A DNA stretch of 64,000 bases from Erpobdella octoculata (taxonomy: Eukaryota; Annelida; Clitellata; Hirudinida; Erpobdellidae), in contig OZ022242.1 in the NCBI GenBank assembly GCA_963978895.1, forward strand, positions 34,688,173 through 34,752,172, written 5' to 3'. Numbering within the stretch: position 1 is the stretch's first letter; every line of letters starts with the position of its first letter. The notes under the pieces were generated by a model. That model was not told where the DNA came from and searched no databases. It saw nothing but the letters and a program-made list of their open reading frames with translations. Below are positions 10,480-21,565 of this stretch, piece after piece. The translations under genes were made by a program, and so were the position numbers.

Positions 10480-11029
10480 CCATCAACCGATCCTAAAGAT
10501 TTCAATCCTTGTTTTGCATAAAAAGATCTTCAGAATTTAGTGCTGCAGAAGAGGATTACGAAGATATGTCAATTCTTACTGACCTATTAATGACCATGCT
10601 TGAAAAATATGCAAAAATAAACCAGCGACAATATCAGGCCTTTATTTGAAGATTTACAAAGGAAATCTTGGCAAAAACCCATGACATGAAACCCTTCCTC
10701 CACCAGGATTCAGAAGATAAAAATTCAACTCTATGCACATTATCCAGTGTACTATAGTTCACACAGGTGATGATGTCGAAATGGGCCATTACTTCTCTTA
10801 TGTAGTCGATCCAAGGACTTTGTACTGCGTCGAAAAATTTTGTTATCGCATAGACAAAAAAAGATGGTGGAGATGAAATTCTTCTAAAATATAAATACAA
10901 GCCTGGAATACGACTGATGTTTCAAATACTATTAATCTTCTTAATCGCAATGAAACGATATCTGATGTTATTCCTTCCCACATTACTGAAATTAGTAATT
11001 GCAATGAAATGACAACTGGCTTTGTGATT
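10480..11029 (+). pseudogene. Further degraded USP His-box copy and lead-in to the minisatellite
   Basis: Around 10740-10880 a third, weaker His box is readable: LSSVL, one in-frame stop, then VHTGDDVEMGHYFSYVVDP. From about 10905 a frame WNTTDVSNTINLLNRNETI leads into the 30-bp repeat. Stops interrupt it throughout. Confidence 0.55.
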
Positions 11030-11481
11030 GCAACAACATGAATTTACTGATTGTAACAACATGACAACTGATGTTACTGATTGTAACAACATGACAACTG
11101 ATGTTACTGATTGTAACAACATGACTACTAATGTTTCTGATTGTAACAACATGACTACTAATGTTACAGATTGTAACAACATGACAACTGATGTTACATG
11201 ATTGTAACAACATGACTACTAATGTTACTGATTGTAACAACATGACTACTAATGTTACAGATTGTAACAACATGACTACTAATGTTACTGATTGTAACAA
11301 CATGACTACTAATGTTACTGATTGTAACAACATGACTACTAATGTTACTGATTGTAACAATATGACTACTGATCTCATTAATTTACAAAGTACAGTTTGT
11401 ATTAAACCAGAGAACAATTGCCAGCTTGAAAGTTCAAACGAAAATACTTCAGCCGCTAGAAAACTAGAGGTTTTTATCTAA
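11030..11481 (+). repeat. 30-bp minisatellite encoding DCNNMTTNVT-like repeats, with open tail
   Basis: About 11 tandem copies of a 30-bp unit (GATTGTAACAACATGACTAC + TAATGTTACT). Read in frame it gives DCNNMTTNVT, rich in N-x-T sequons. One indel near 11197 shifts the frame; downstream it stays open through a unique tail (…CIKPENNCQLES…) to a stop near 11481. It probably began as the low-complexity C-terminal part of the broken gene upstream. Confidence 0.8.
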
Positions 11482-12224
11482 TTAAATCCACATTGAATTA
11501 TCGATGTGAGTAACTGTGAAGAAGTTAAACCTGCAGACTCTAATTTTTATCCAAAAATTGATGTTGTTGATCATTTAGTAACTCTTTTTATTCATTTTTT
11601 ATTTCATATTGTAGTTTTTTAAATAAACTTAATAAAAAAATGTTACTAATCAGAACTTGTTTTTGTCTGGTGAGCTACTATCCTGATTATAAAGGTCATA
11701 ACTGTGATATTAGTCATTTACGATTAAATGAAAAACAACTGAATGAAAACCAACATCAACAATTAACTCCAAAACTGTCACAAGGCATATCATTTTAATA
11801 TATTCTAGATACACTTAACTAATGTGTTTGTTCATCTGACATCACTCGATTAAATCTAGTTACTAGGAAGGATCATCTAGTTACTGGAAAGGATCGTTAT
11901 TAAGAAGGATGGAGAAGGCAAAAGAGAGCAGAAGTGGAATTTATTAGTTACAAGAATGTTATAATCAACAATATATTTAACAGAAAAGTAACTAATTTAT
12001 TTCAACTTTGTAGGGGCTGGATCTGAGGTAGTCAGAAACTTGTAAGCTGCTAGAATTGCAATTGAGGATTGAAGAATAATATAATAAACATAACGTTAGC
12101 AGACAATATTGCAAGTCTTGACGCTTTGAGAGATGGATTGGATAAATTTTTAGAAGAGACTGGTGTCAATCCTGCAATTGAATACAATGCTAGTCATGTT
12201 GAACCATCACCGTAGAAATGGACA
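11482..12224. other. Mostly featureless AT-rich stretch
   Basis: No supported gene. Near 12100-12215 a frame of about 40 codons (SLADNIASLDALRDGLDKFL-like, ending at TAG before the LINE tail) looks protein-derived, but I cannot name it. Confidence 0.4.
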
Positions 12225-12500
12225 TGGAAATACTACTTTAGTAACAGAGTGGTGGACGACTGGAATCGGCTCGCTGGGCCGCGGTGGTGTCGGTCGAGTC
12301 GTTGTCTGTGTTCAAGTCGCTTTTGGATGATTTTTTTTCGGAGATGTTCAATTCAATTTTGCATAAGATTTTTATTTTGCTCTGTTTGTGTTTCATTTTT
12401 TTGTACTTGTTTGCACATTCAGTTAGTGTTTATAATGTTCAGCAAAGGGCTTGTCAGTGCCTAGTTTGTAATGATAATAATAATAACTTGGTAACTTAGT
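12225..12500 (+). mobile_element. LINE 3'-end remnant (reverse transcriptase C-terminus)
   Basis: Read with one frameshift near 12280, the sequence gives YYFSNRVVDDWNRL then VVSVESLSVFKSLLDDFF. This is the conserved tail of non-LTR retrotransposon ORF2 proteins (F..RVV..WN.LP..VV…S…FK..LD). It ends in a short (AAT)n. A 5'-truncated copy; the clade cannot be named from this much. Confidence 0.65.
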
Positions 12501-14035
12501 ATCAGAGACGATAAAGCTTAAATCTGCAACTGTGGCAATTGTTGAATTGAAATAAATAAAATAAAAAGCTCATTATCAATAGCCCACAGAAGGTAATGAG
12601 CTATAACAGGATCATCGCACAGAGGTTCGGCATCTAGACGGAGTCAACCTTGGGGTCACCTTCTGTCATAAAGAAATGTGAATGCCATCATAAAAAAAAA
12701 ACTATTAACATTATCTCCCATTGGTGTATGAGAGAGGGAAAATGACAACGCCAAACAGATCATTATGATGATGACAACAACTAATTCATGCAGAAATAAC
12801 TTCATTGCATTACAAACGATTTTAGTTATTCTGATAAACGAACAAAAACCAATTAAGATCAACACATTATTTGACAAGGGGCTCCACCAAAAACTTATTT
12901 GAACTCAGACGTGGCGGCAGAACGTGGCCTAATCGGTGAATCTCGTCATGTTACAGTTAGAAATGATCAAACCGGTTTCCAAATGCAAAAAGTAAACATC
13001 GACGAAGAAGCATGATGCACAAGACCAAAACTGTAACAATCGGTCCTCAGGCATTTGCAATTAGTTTTCCGACTGCTTGGAGCAAATACTCATTTATTCA
13101 AAATATCCTCTACTCTATGAGACATTTCAACACCTAATCTGATTGTATTCTGCTAGCAGCTTTTGAGAAATTTTATGAGAATCTTTGGATAATAATAATA
13201 ACAATAAATGAAACTGCAATACGATCTAACAGCTGCGTTTCTGCAAAACTCTGATATCATCGATAAGGGACATTGCTGAGATGTATTTACAAGTAGAAAT
13301 TAATGGAGCAGATAGAAAATATTTTCGTTTTTTCTGACGTAACGTTGACTAGAAATATGTATTTCCATGTTTTATTCTTTGTATGACAAATTTTAAAATC
13401 TTATCACATTACATTTTTTAAGTCCTCAATGGATCTTAGCCTTCACATGCTAAATGATGAAATAGTAACAATGCAACCATTCAAAGCTTCAAATAACTAA
13501 AAGTGCATAATTTAAAAAATGTTTGAAATGATTTCATTCTATTACAAGCAACAACCAATAAAATAGAATAAGAATATTTAAATCTTAGCACTTTTAACCT
13601 TTAGCTATATAAACATAATAATTAAAAGAGAAACTGTTCTCTGTTGAGGTTCGATACAAGAACTCAACACACAGATTTGAGCACTATATCAAACGAGCTA
13701 CAACAATCCAAAGCGAGTGTCATTTAACAGAACTACCTAATGATTAGTCTCTCCATATGAAACATTAATGAATTAATTATTATCAATTAATAGTTATATT
13801 ACAACTGACAAATATTAAAGTCCTAATGTATTTTATTTATTTACGAATAAATAAAAAAAACTGAGGTTTGAACCCAAAGCACGTTGCGCCCAACTAAAAG
13901 AGTTTTTATTCTATTGATTTTGTGACCCACACATGATTGAAGTTAAATAAAAGCATTTAAAAAAGCTCTCCCTAATTCTACAATTAGCTAACCAGCCTAT
14001 TAATAGAAATAACAATCAATTGTGAAACAATTTAC
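12501..14035. other. TRAPPC12: Gene-poor stretch (probable TRAPPC12 intron)
   Basis: It follows the last visible TRAPPC12 donor on the minus strand, so it is intron if the gene continues. A short plus frame near 12900-13015 (SDVAAERGLIGESRHVTVRN-like) is unrecognised. At 13861-13930 the minus strand has a tRNA-like B box (GGGTTCAAACC) followed by a T run, suggesting a SINE head. No further TPR exon was found. Confidence 0.45.
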
Positions 14036-14149
14036 CTGGAGAGAATACGAGGAATTCTTTGAGAGTTGATTGGTTTTTCCCGGTCCCTGGCCGCAAGACG
14101 TGAGCAGACGACTCGTCAGATCAACAGCTGCTCTCAAGCAATCGGCCCT
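14036..14149 (-). CDS. TRAPPC12: TRAPPC12 exon 3 (partial gene)
   Basis: A 114-nt exon in phase 0-0, between acceptor …TAAAAG and donor GTAAAT. It encodes RADCLRAAVDLTSRLLTSCG followed by QGPGK and SYSLQ. This matches vertebrate TRAPPC12 where the linker meets the TPR region (…[21 protein letters not shown]…SLQLWF). TRAPPC12 belongs to the TRAPPIII tethering complex, acting in ER-to-Golgi traffic and autophagy, and also acts at kinetochores. The next exon, which should start LWF, is not found downstream, so the TPR half is missing from the window. Confidence 0.82.
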
Positions 14150-14559
14150 CTTTTATGGTAGAAATATTAATTGAAATATTTTAGTGACCGTGATGATTGA
14201 AAATGATGCAGGAAACTATTTATTCAAGATAAAAAAAAATAAAACAGTGGGCTTACTTAAAACTGAACAGACAATCTATTTATATGTAATACATTAGAAA
14301 AAACTCGTCAAAAATGATGGATTTTTTTAAATATCGTTATATACCATTTTGTGATTGCAGTGCCACCTAGCAGCCTTACACAAAGTTATACAGAAATTAT
14401 ATAAGTTGATATACTTAAAAATTATAAAAACTCAATTGTTATAACTTTAAATAATATCCTCAACACAAAAAATATGTTTAGAAAAAGCTAACAAAAACTG
14501 ACATTTAAAGTTGCTATGGTTGAAGTCAACTGTAAACTAAAGAAAAATTAATTCCTTAC

Positions 14560-14676
14560 AATGAGTTGTTGAAGACCAACTTGATCCTGAGGAACACTGT
14601 CAGCAGTAAGAACAAGTCTCTTGTTGGCCTCTTGTTCTCCTATGTGCTTTAGCAGCAGCTCTCTGATCGGGTCTCC
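14560..14676 (-). CDS. TRAPPC12: TRAPPC12 exon 2
   Basis: A 117-nt exon in phase 0-0, acceptor …ATAATCAG, donor GTAAGG. It encodes GDPIRELLLKHIGEQEANKR then LVLTADSVPQDQVGLQQLI. This aligns residue for residue in style with TRAPPC12 (QGD..KDLMLRFLGEK…KRQVLNADSVEQ…GLKQLI). It joins exon 1 after EESL and exon 3 before RADC without breaking the frame. Confidence 0.85.
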
Positions 14677-15184
14677 CTGATTATCCAAAACACTTTATTT
14701 TAATATTTTTATAGCAAATACCGAGAAAACGCTTAATAAAATTTAATTAATCAAATATTTAACTTTTTACATCTAATATTGTAATCACTGCTGTCATTTT
14801 CAAGTTAATTAATATCAGAATATTTGTCGAAATCCAAATACTGAATATTTCCAAATCAAACAGTTCCAAATCAGAAGTCGAATCAAATGCTCAGACTGAA
14901 AAAAATAACACAAAACCAACCAACACAATAGAAATCACTAATTATTAATATAAAATGTACAAGTTATTAGAAGTTTAGGTAATATTGATAGATATTACAA
15001 GTAATAGATGATTAACATTTAAAGTAGTTTTCAATCTAATAAAATATCACAAATAGCCAAGACCATATCTTCCAATCCTGAACATTAGTGGCCTTAAATA
15101 TGCTATTATTGCAAACTTTCAATTAAACAGCAAAGACACATGTTTTTTGGTTTTATTACACTATCTAGATATATAAAAATAAGA

Positions 15185-15334
15185 TTATGTGTGTGTGTGT
15201 AACTTATGCATTGCGACACAATTCATCCGATCGTAATGAAATTTTTACACAAGCTTGAGAGTCAATGGAGGAAGGTTTTAGTGAAAAAAAATTAAAATCG
15301 GTCACAAAATGAGCAGAGCGGGAGAGTGAGTGGG

Positions 15335-15411
<77 letters not shown>

Positions 15412-15650
15412 AATAAGCAGAAACGGGAACGGAAAAGCAACTGAGAGTGAAAGAGGGAGCGGCCGGGAAAGCAAGCAAAAGCGGGAAAGCGACCGATATC
15501 AAAAGAGCAAGCGGGAAAGAGAAAGTGACCAGGAGCGGAAAAGCTACCGGGAACGGGAGAGCAAGCGGGGAAGAAAACGGAAGCGAGAGAGACAAACATT
15601 AGAAAAACCTCTAAAAACCCCGGGCAACGCCGGGTATCCCGCTTGTATAC
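15185..15650 (-). mobile_element. GC-rich SINE-like dispersed element with internal (AT)n, copy A
   Basis: On the minus strand it begins with ACCCGGCGTTGCCCGGGG, runs through a TCTCCCGCTCCCG-type pyrimidine-rich tract and (AT)n (15339-15407), and ends with TTTCATTACGATCGGATGAA…GCAATGCATAAG. The same head and tail occur on the plus strand at 49997-50445. Its host position is the intron or 3' side of TRAPPC12 exon 1. No coding capacity; family not named. Confidence 0.7.
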
Positions 15651-15876
15651 CATAAAATAATGGTAAATTCATGCAGTTTTAGAATTTGCCCAAGCACTGT
15701 TGTATTGGACTTGAATTCTATATCATTCAGATCGTACAGAGTATAATGCCGAAGTCTAAATATTGACGAAACGTTTAAAATTTAAAGTTTAAACTTACTT
15801 CAGCCTAAATCAGAGCACGTTTGGCAGGTGTATAATTAATGATACCAGGTTGTTTAAAAAAAGAACTAAGACTCAC

Positions 15877-16881
15877 GAGAGATTCTTCGATGACCACTCC
15901 CGGCATGGTGAGTTCGTTCATAGGAAAAGGAACAATTACATTTGGTCCATTTGCCAAGACGGTCAAAAGAGATTGCTTCGTTTTTTCTGATGGAATCCAT
16001 GCATCGTAACTTCTTGCCTGGCATGATGCCGTTTTCTCACTTTGAATAAGTGCAAACTCACACTTCTCAATGTCAGCTACATTTCCCATTGGCATTTCAA
16101 CTTCTAAAGGATCAGGAGATATGGGTGACTTCTGGAACTTGTTTGCATTATCAAGAACTGTAGACGGATGTTCATCAGCCAGAGTGCTGCTACTCAAGAG
16201 ACCATCCTCCAAGTCAGATGGAAGAAGCCTGTCCTGGTATTCACCATCATCTTCTTGAGCAGTAGTGAATGAGTCAAAAAAGTTTTTTCCCTCAACATCA
16301 TTACCGACTCCAGACGATGTATTGGCGAAAAACTTTAAAAGACTACGATCGCTTGAGACTTGTGACAAATTACTGGGCGATTTAGAAAATCTACCTTGTT
16401 CGAATCCTACTTCTACTATCTCTTCATATGAGGGCTTGTTCATTTGCTGGAGGATAGATTCCTCTTCGGAATCTGATGCCTTTGGCAAATATGACTCTAC
16501 ACCACCTAAAGAGTGCATCGAAAAAACGATTTCTGCTTGTTGACTCATTTCAGACGCCGGAATAGCCGAGGAATTGTCGAACGGATGTACACTAGCTAAA
16601 TTTACATGAATCTCATTGTCTTCCAAATCTTTATTTACTTCATTGATTTCGGTTACATCATCAAATATGCGGAGATTAATTAGAGATTCGTTTCTGCTAG
16701 TTTCTCCATCTGTTCCTACTGGACCGTCTAGCAAAATGTTTTCCAGAGATTTGTTAATTTCCCCCATATTCAGAAACGATTTGCCCCTCAAATTCAAAGT
16801 CACCTCTCCATCTTCATAATCGGGCGACAGTAGGCTATCTGTTGACTCGGCTTTTGGAAATTCTTTCTTTTCAAAATCCAT
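15877..16881 (-). CDS. TRAPPC12: TRAPPC12 exon 1, N-terminal acidic region
   Basis: Encodes 335 residues from ATG 16881 to donor CTC|GTGAGT. The first two thirds are acidic, Ser-rich and unconserved, as in TRAPPC12 of other animals. Toward the end are the family landmarks NFFDSFTT and DAWIPSEKTKQ…LTMPGVVIEESL, which match FFDSFTT and DAWLPGE.TR…LTMPGL in the vertebrate protein. The open frame reads on for 24 codons into the intron, but the GTGAGT donor and the phase-0 fit to the 14676 acceptor support splicing there. The upstream sequence ATATGAGATGG has a close earlier ATG out of frame. The N-terminus is disordered and probably phospho-regulated, as known for the family. Confidence 0.85.
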
Positions 16882-19723
16882 CTCATATCTCGAAAAACAG
16901 GGAGCGAAAAGAAGAATAATAATAACACATGGCTAACAAAGATATTTTTTAACGAGCACAAAACCTCAAAGCACGGGAATTAATTTTTCAAAAAATAATG
17001 AAACACGTATTTTATTATTTTTTTTTTAAAACTTTCATATAAATTTTAATAATTTTACATTTTTAGTTATTGAGTTTTCAAGCAAATAATCTTTTTTCCA
17101 CCCTACATTTGTGGTCCTGGAAGCCATAACATAAAACATATTGGTAAAACATGTGTAACTTTATTTTTTAAGTAGTATCTAAATACAAATTTTTATATCT
17201 GTAGTCTTTTCAGTTTCAGAGTGGCAGTTATTCGAAGATAAATATAATCCTATTTTCCACCCCACATTGATCATGGAAACCAAATTTTCAAAAATTATTA
17301 AAACATGTATTTTGTTATTTTGTAAGAATAATCTCGGTACTAAATTGCAAAACGTTCAAATTTTTATTTTTGGAGTTTTTAATCAAATATTCCTCTTTTC
17401 CACCCCACATTGGAGGTCCTGGAAACCAAATTATCAAAAATTGGTAAAACACGTATATCTTTGTTTTTTGAGTAAATACTATACACTAATTTGTACATCT
17501 GTAGCACTTACAAGTTTTTGAGTAGCAGTTAATCTAAAAAAAACAAATAACCCTATTTTCCAGCCCACATTTGAGGTCCTGGAAACCAAATTTTCACGAA
17601 ATGGTAAAACACGTATTTTTTAGGAAGAATCTATAGATACTAAATTTATTTCTGGTTTTCGAGATATGCGTTGTTTTAGAAACAAAGTTTGTTTTCCTGT
17701 TTCATCCCTTCAGGAGCAAAATTTTTTAAAACCCGTTTTCAGTAGGTGCTTACGCTATAAAAGTAATAATAGTTCCAAATTTCACGTTCTTAGGATGAAA
17801 CGTTTCAGCTCGGCGTTAATTATCAGGTCAGTCGGTCGGTCGGTCGGTCAGTCAGTCAATCGGATTTGTATAAGCGGGTAGGTTTCATAATTCATTTTCT
17901 TCATAAAAACATAAAATTTAGCAAAGAGTAGTCAGAGGGTTTTTCAAATAGAGGTTCATAGTAGTTCCTACTTCATAATTCTTGTGCTAGGGTTTTTGAT
18001 GTCAGGGAACAATGTTTAAGAAATGCGCATTTAGAAATTCCCATCTGTAAACGTTTTTTCGTAAAATAGCTGATGACCCGGGTGGAGTCGTAGGTACTTT
18101 TTCTAAAATTTTCCAAAACATGCAATTTTTTCTTCAAAAATAGCTGACAACTGAAAGATAGTCGTAGGTTTTTTTTTCTCAAAAATGTTGGCGACCATTT
18201 TTAAAAAGCTTTTGGTGCCCTTTGCTAATGGCATTTGGGACACGTGTTCCTCCTTTTCCTACTTATGCATCTGAAAAATGTTATTAAATTGAAGATTTAC
18301 AGCGCATATTTCCTTTGTTCAAATTCATGGTTCGCCCCTATGTTCTCAGAATTCTGTATCCGCCCCTGGACTGGGTGATTAAATTTTCAAATGTATTGGA
18401 CAAAATTTAAATAATATATAAAAATAATTATTTAAAATCTTAAACACATTGAAACTAAAAAGAATTAATTTAAATAATAATACCTAGAAAAATTTTAAAC
18501 CATGTTTCTCTTCTGCACGAAAAAGACAAAAATAATTTTCTAACAAATCCCTTTTAGTATTTCAGGATTTAGCGGTTCTTATTTATTGCAAAACAATTCT
18601 TTTAAAACGACATTTTTTGAATTTATAGATGTAAACACTTACATAACTGTATTTGATTGGTTTTTGTTCTAAAAAATAGATAATTATTAATTTAATTCAA
18701 AAAATCAAAAAACTTTCAAATTTTAATAGGATACATGGAATGCATAGTCATAAAAAGCAAACTTATACATTAAATATCAGCTTGATTGAATGACAGGAAG
18801 TTAGTTAATTTAATTTTTACTTTTAAAGTTTGCAAACACTCAAGCAAGCACGCAGGGCCGCGGTGAAGTTAATATAATTGACTTAAAAAAATATGGTCTT
18901 ATTCTTAATATTTTTTAACAGCTTGATGTTTGAGATGATAACAGTCTTAGAGTTAACATTTGTAAAAATTAGGAAAATTTTGTATGGTTAAAGAAACCAT
19001 AGAAAAATATAGCACAAGCACTTTATATTTCAAATATATTGACGATCAAGACGATTTTGGTAACTTATTTATTATTATTTTTTAGTGCCGCTTACACAAC
19101 AGACCAGCAACCAACTTATTCACTGATTTATTTTAGAAAAAAAAACTATTAGGATAACCTCTTGCATAATAAGCTTAGGTAAAAACGCTTTGGATCTTTA
19201 GAACTGACAGTGTATAATATGAGAAATTTACTTTTATTACATGCCTGCACGCACATATTTATCAACTGCTGACTGCTGACCACCGCGTTATGCGAAATTG
19301 CTAACACACATACAGACATGATACAACATTTTAAGCTAAAAGCTATAAATTAACAAGTTAAATATTTCATTTATTACAGCTGTGTAAGATTGAGAAAACA
19401 GTAAATTATTTAAAAGTATTAACTGTTGTTGTTAATTTTTTCAATGTTATTTACATTTCAAACACAAAATATCTGTCATAATTATTAATTACAATTTTAA
19501 AATTAATCCGCGTTGACACGCGAAAATAAAATGACGTACGACAATTTCGTGCTTTTAAACCAACATACAAACTCATTCATGACAACTATGTACTGTCTTT
19601 TACGATATTTTTCTGTGATTTTTGTCAAAAAAATTCAATACTATTTTTTAAATTTGCCTGACATAGAATAAATACAGAAAGCAATAAATTTGTTACAGGG
19701 AATTACAAGTATTGATAATAATT

Positions 19724-19760
<37 letters not shown>

Positions 19761-20181
19761 GAAGAAGAAGAAGAAGAAGAAGAATTATAAATTGTATCAT
19801 CTTTTTTAATAAATGAAATGCACTTGGACGACAACTGATCGCTGTATTATAATATTGAAGATGAACACTTGAAAGACGTTAGAAAAAAAACGAGTGATCA
19901 CGATTTATAAATACGTTCATGATGTTTAATAAAGAAAAAAAAGGAGAAAGTAAAAAAGTGAGAGAAAGAGAGAGAGAGAGAGAGAGAAATTTTGGTTAAT
20001 AACAGAAAGTAGGATGACATGTTTTATGTCACCACGTCATGCAATAAAAATTTCCTTCTTGAGAGTTAATGGAATGTTAAAAGATCTTTTTTTGCACAAA
20101 TATTGAGCTTTACATCGAAACATAATTCTAAAAGAAAATATCAAAGTTGATGTTGTAGATCTAAAACCATAAATGATGATT

Positions 20182-20217
<36 letters not shown>

Positions 20218-20295
20218 ATGAAAATGATTGTTTTACGCGCAAAAGTTCTGTAATGAAAGTTTTTCAACTACAACAAAATTCTTTTGAGCAGTCCT
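16882..20295. other. Intergenic region between TRAPPC12 and CCN copy 1 (3' side)
   Basis: Holds a ~150-bp diverged tandem repeat (17090-17640), (GGTC)n near 17826-17850, (AAT)n with (AAG)n at 19725-19780, (GA)n at 19965-19987 and (GAT)n at 20174-20213. No gene recognised. A possible polyadenylation signal for CCN copy 1 (ATTAAA on the minus strand) lies at 19925-19930. Confidence 0.5.
17090..17640 (+). repeat. ~150-bp tandem repeat, four diverged copies
   Basis: The motif TTTTCCACCCCACATT…GGTCCTGGAAACCAAATT…GGTAAAACACGTAT recurs at about 17096, 17253, 17397 and 17557. Copies differ by many substitutions and small indels, so the array is old. It lies just upstream of the TRAPPC12 start. Confidence 0.75.
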
Positions 20296-20601
20296 TCATC
20301 TGCAGAATTTTTCTAAACAGTCGCACCTCAGTACCTGGCGGAACTTCTCGAATATTGTTCTGTTTGTCTTGAGACACTTCATGGTCACATCTTCGTTACC
20401 ATATTCAACTGGTCGGCAGCAGACTCTCTTTTTAAGTGAATCATTGGAGGAAGATTGAAGTTGATGGCGACCGATTTTTTTTCTATACTTGCGTTCAGGG
20501 CAGCTGATACCACAAATGGTCGTTGACACTTCGCTGTCACTGACGCAGTCCTCGTAGCTCAGTGTCACCTCTATTGTTTTATTGTCACAATTTGGTGTTT
20601 T
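20296..20601 (-). CDS. CCN: CCN copy 1, exon 7: C-terminal cystine-knot (CT) domain
   Basis: A terminal exon of 306 nt with TGA at 20296-20298. It starts KTPNCDNKTIEV and carries ten cysteines in CT order: C…C…CGISC…CC…C…C-x-C…C, matching the CTCK module that in CCN proteins binds heparin and integrins and can dimerise. A short basic, Ser-rich insert (KKIGRHQLQSSSND) lengthens the middle loop relative to vertebrate members. The acceptor CAACCAG gives phase 0, agreeing with the TSP1 exon. The polypyrimidine tract is weak. Confidence 0.82.
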   Translation of the reverse strand, partial: KTPNCDNKTIEVTLSYEDCVSDSEVSTTICGISCPERKYRKKIGRHQLQSSSNDSLKKRVCCRPVEYGNEDVTMKCLKTNRTIFEKFRQVLRCDCLEKFCR

Positions 20602-21047
20602 CTGGTTGAATATTTGCAAATTAATTACTTATGAACAATTGAACAAGTCTTACTGCAATAAAAACACCACGATTATGTGTTTTCTATCTATATAACAACC
20701 TTTAAACTTTTGCGAGACAGTCCCAAGCCTGGATAAAAGAGTTAAAAGGATCAAATTATGATCCACAACAAGAAATAATTTGATATATTCTATACACTGC
20801 TATATCAGTCTTAAAACACCCGGGGTAAAAGACAATAAACTAATGCTCTGCAAAAAAATTAACACATACTGGAAAACTCTGCCTAGACTGAAATTAAAAA
20901 GTGCCAAGCCTGAACAAAGAAAGAAGAGAAAAAAACAATTGAATCAAAATTATGATCTACAATAAAAACTACTTGACATTTTCTGTTTACTGTTATTACA
21001 GTTTTGAAAAATCGAGTAACAATTAAAAGCTATTAAAAAAAACTGAC

Positions 21048-21220
21048 TAAATCAATCGGGGGGTCGCCGGGTTGCGGGCAGGGTCTCATGTAACAAAATT
21101 GACGTTCTTGGTTTGAAATGCAATCTTTGTCAAAATAGGTGCGGATGGTCCAACCTGTACCACAAGTCACTGAGCAGGTACTCCAGTTGTGATCGACCCT
21201 TTCGCAACGTGTCTTTTTGA
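21048..21220 (-). CDS. CCN: CCN copy 1, exon 6: thrombospondin type-1 (TSP1) domain
   Basis: 173 nt, entering in phase 1 and leaving in phase 0 at donor GTCAGT. It encodes RCERVDHNWSTCSVTCGTGW…CISNQERQFCYMRPC: six cysteines and the WSxCSxTCG motif of CCN TSP1 repeats, which mediate VEGF and integrin binding in vertebrate members. The acceptor could be 6 nt further upstream (CAG at 21227). The ATGCAG|T form chosen here matches the VWC acceptor and gives the right phase. Confidence 0.85.
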
Positions 21221-21237
21221 CTGCATCTGTAAAGGGT

Positions 21238-21565
21238 TAACTATAGTTTTAGTTCTAGAGTGGTAAATATATGGAATGATTTGGACGATGACACTGTAAC
21301 ATCTGAAACTACCACATCTTTTAAAGTAGCGCTATCCAGGCATGGATACTGATTTTTATACAAATTATTTATTTTTTATTAGTTATTTATCTATTATTAT
21401 TATTTTTCATTTATTTTATTTTATTTCATTTATTGTTATTATTATTTTAATTATTATTTTTTTTTTTTTATATTTAAAAAAAAATTGTTTTTACTTCGAA
21501 GTGATTGTTTATAGGCGTAAAGTCTTCTAAACCACTATAATAAACGTTATCTTATCTTATCTTAA
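21238..21565 (+). mobile_element. LINE 3'-end remnant with (TTATC)n tail
   Basis: The plus strand reads YSFSSRVVNIWNDL followed by TTTSFKVALSRHG and a stop, the C-terminal signature of non-LTR retrotransposon ORF2. A T-rich 3' UTR and a short (TTATC)n tail end at 21564. It sits within about 20 bp of the TSP1 exon acceptor, antisense to the CCN gene. Confidence 0.7.

Noticed and set aside
13861..13930. Possible tRNA gene on the minus strand
   Set aside because: Only a B box and T run are visible; no acceptor stem or anticodon arm pairs, so at most a SINE head.
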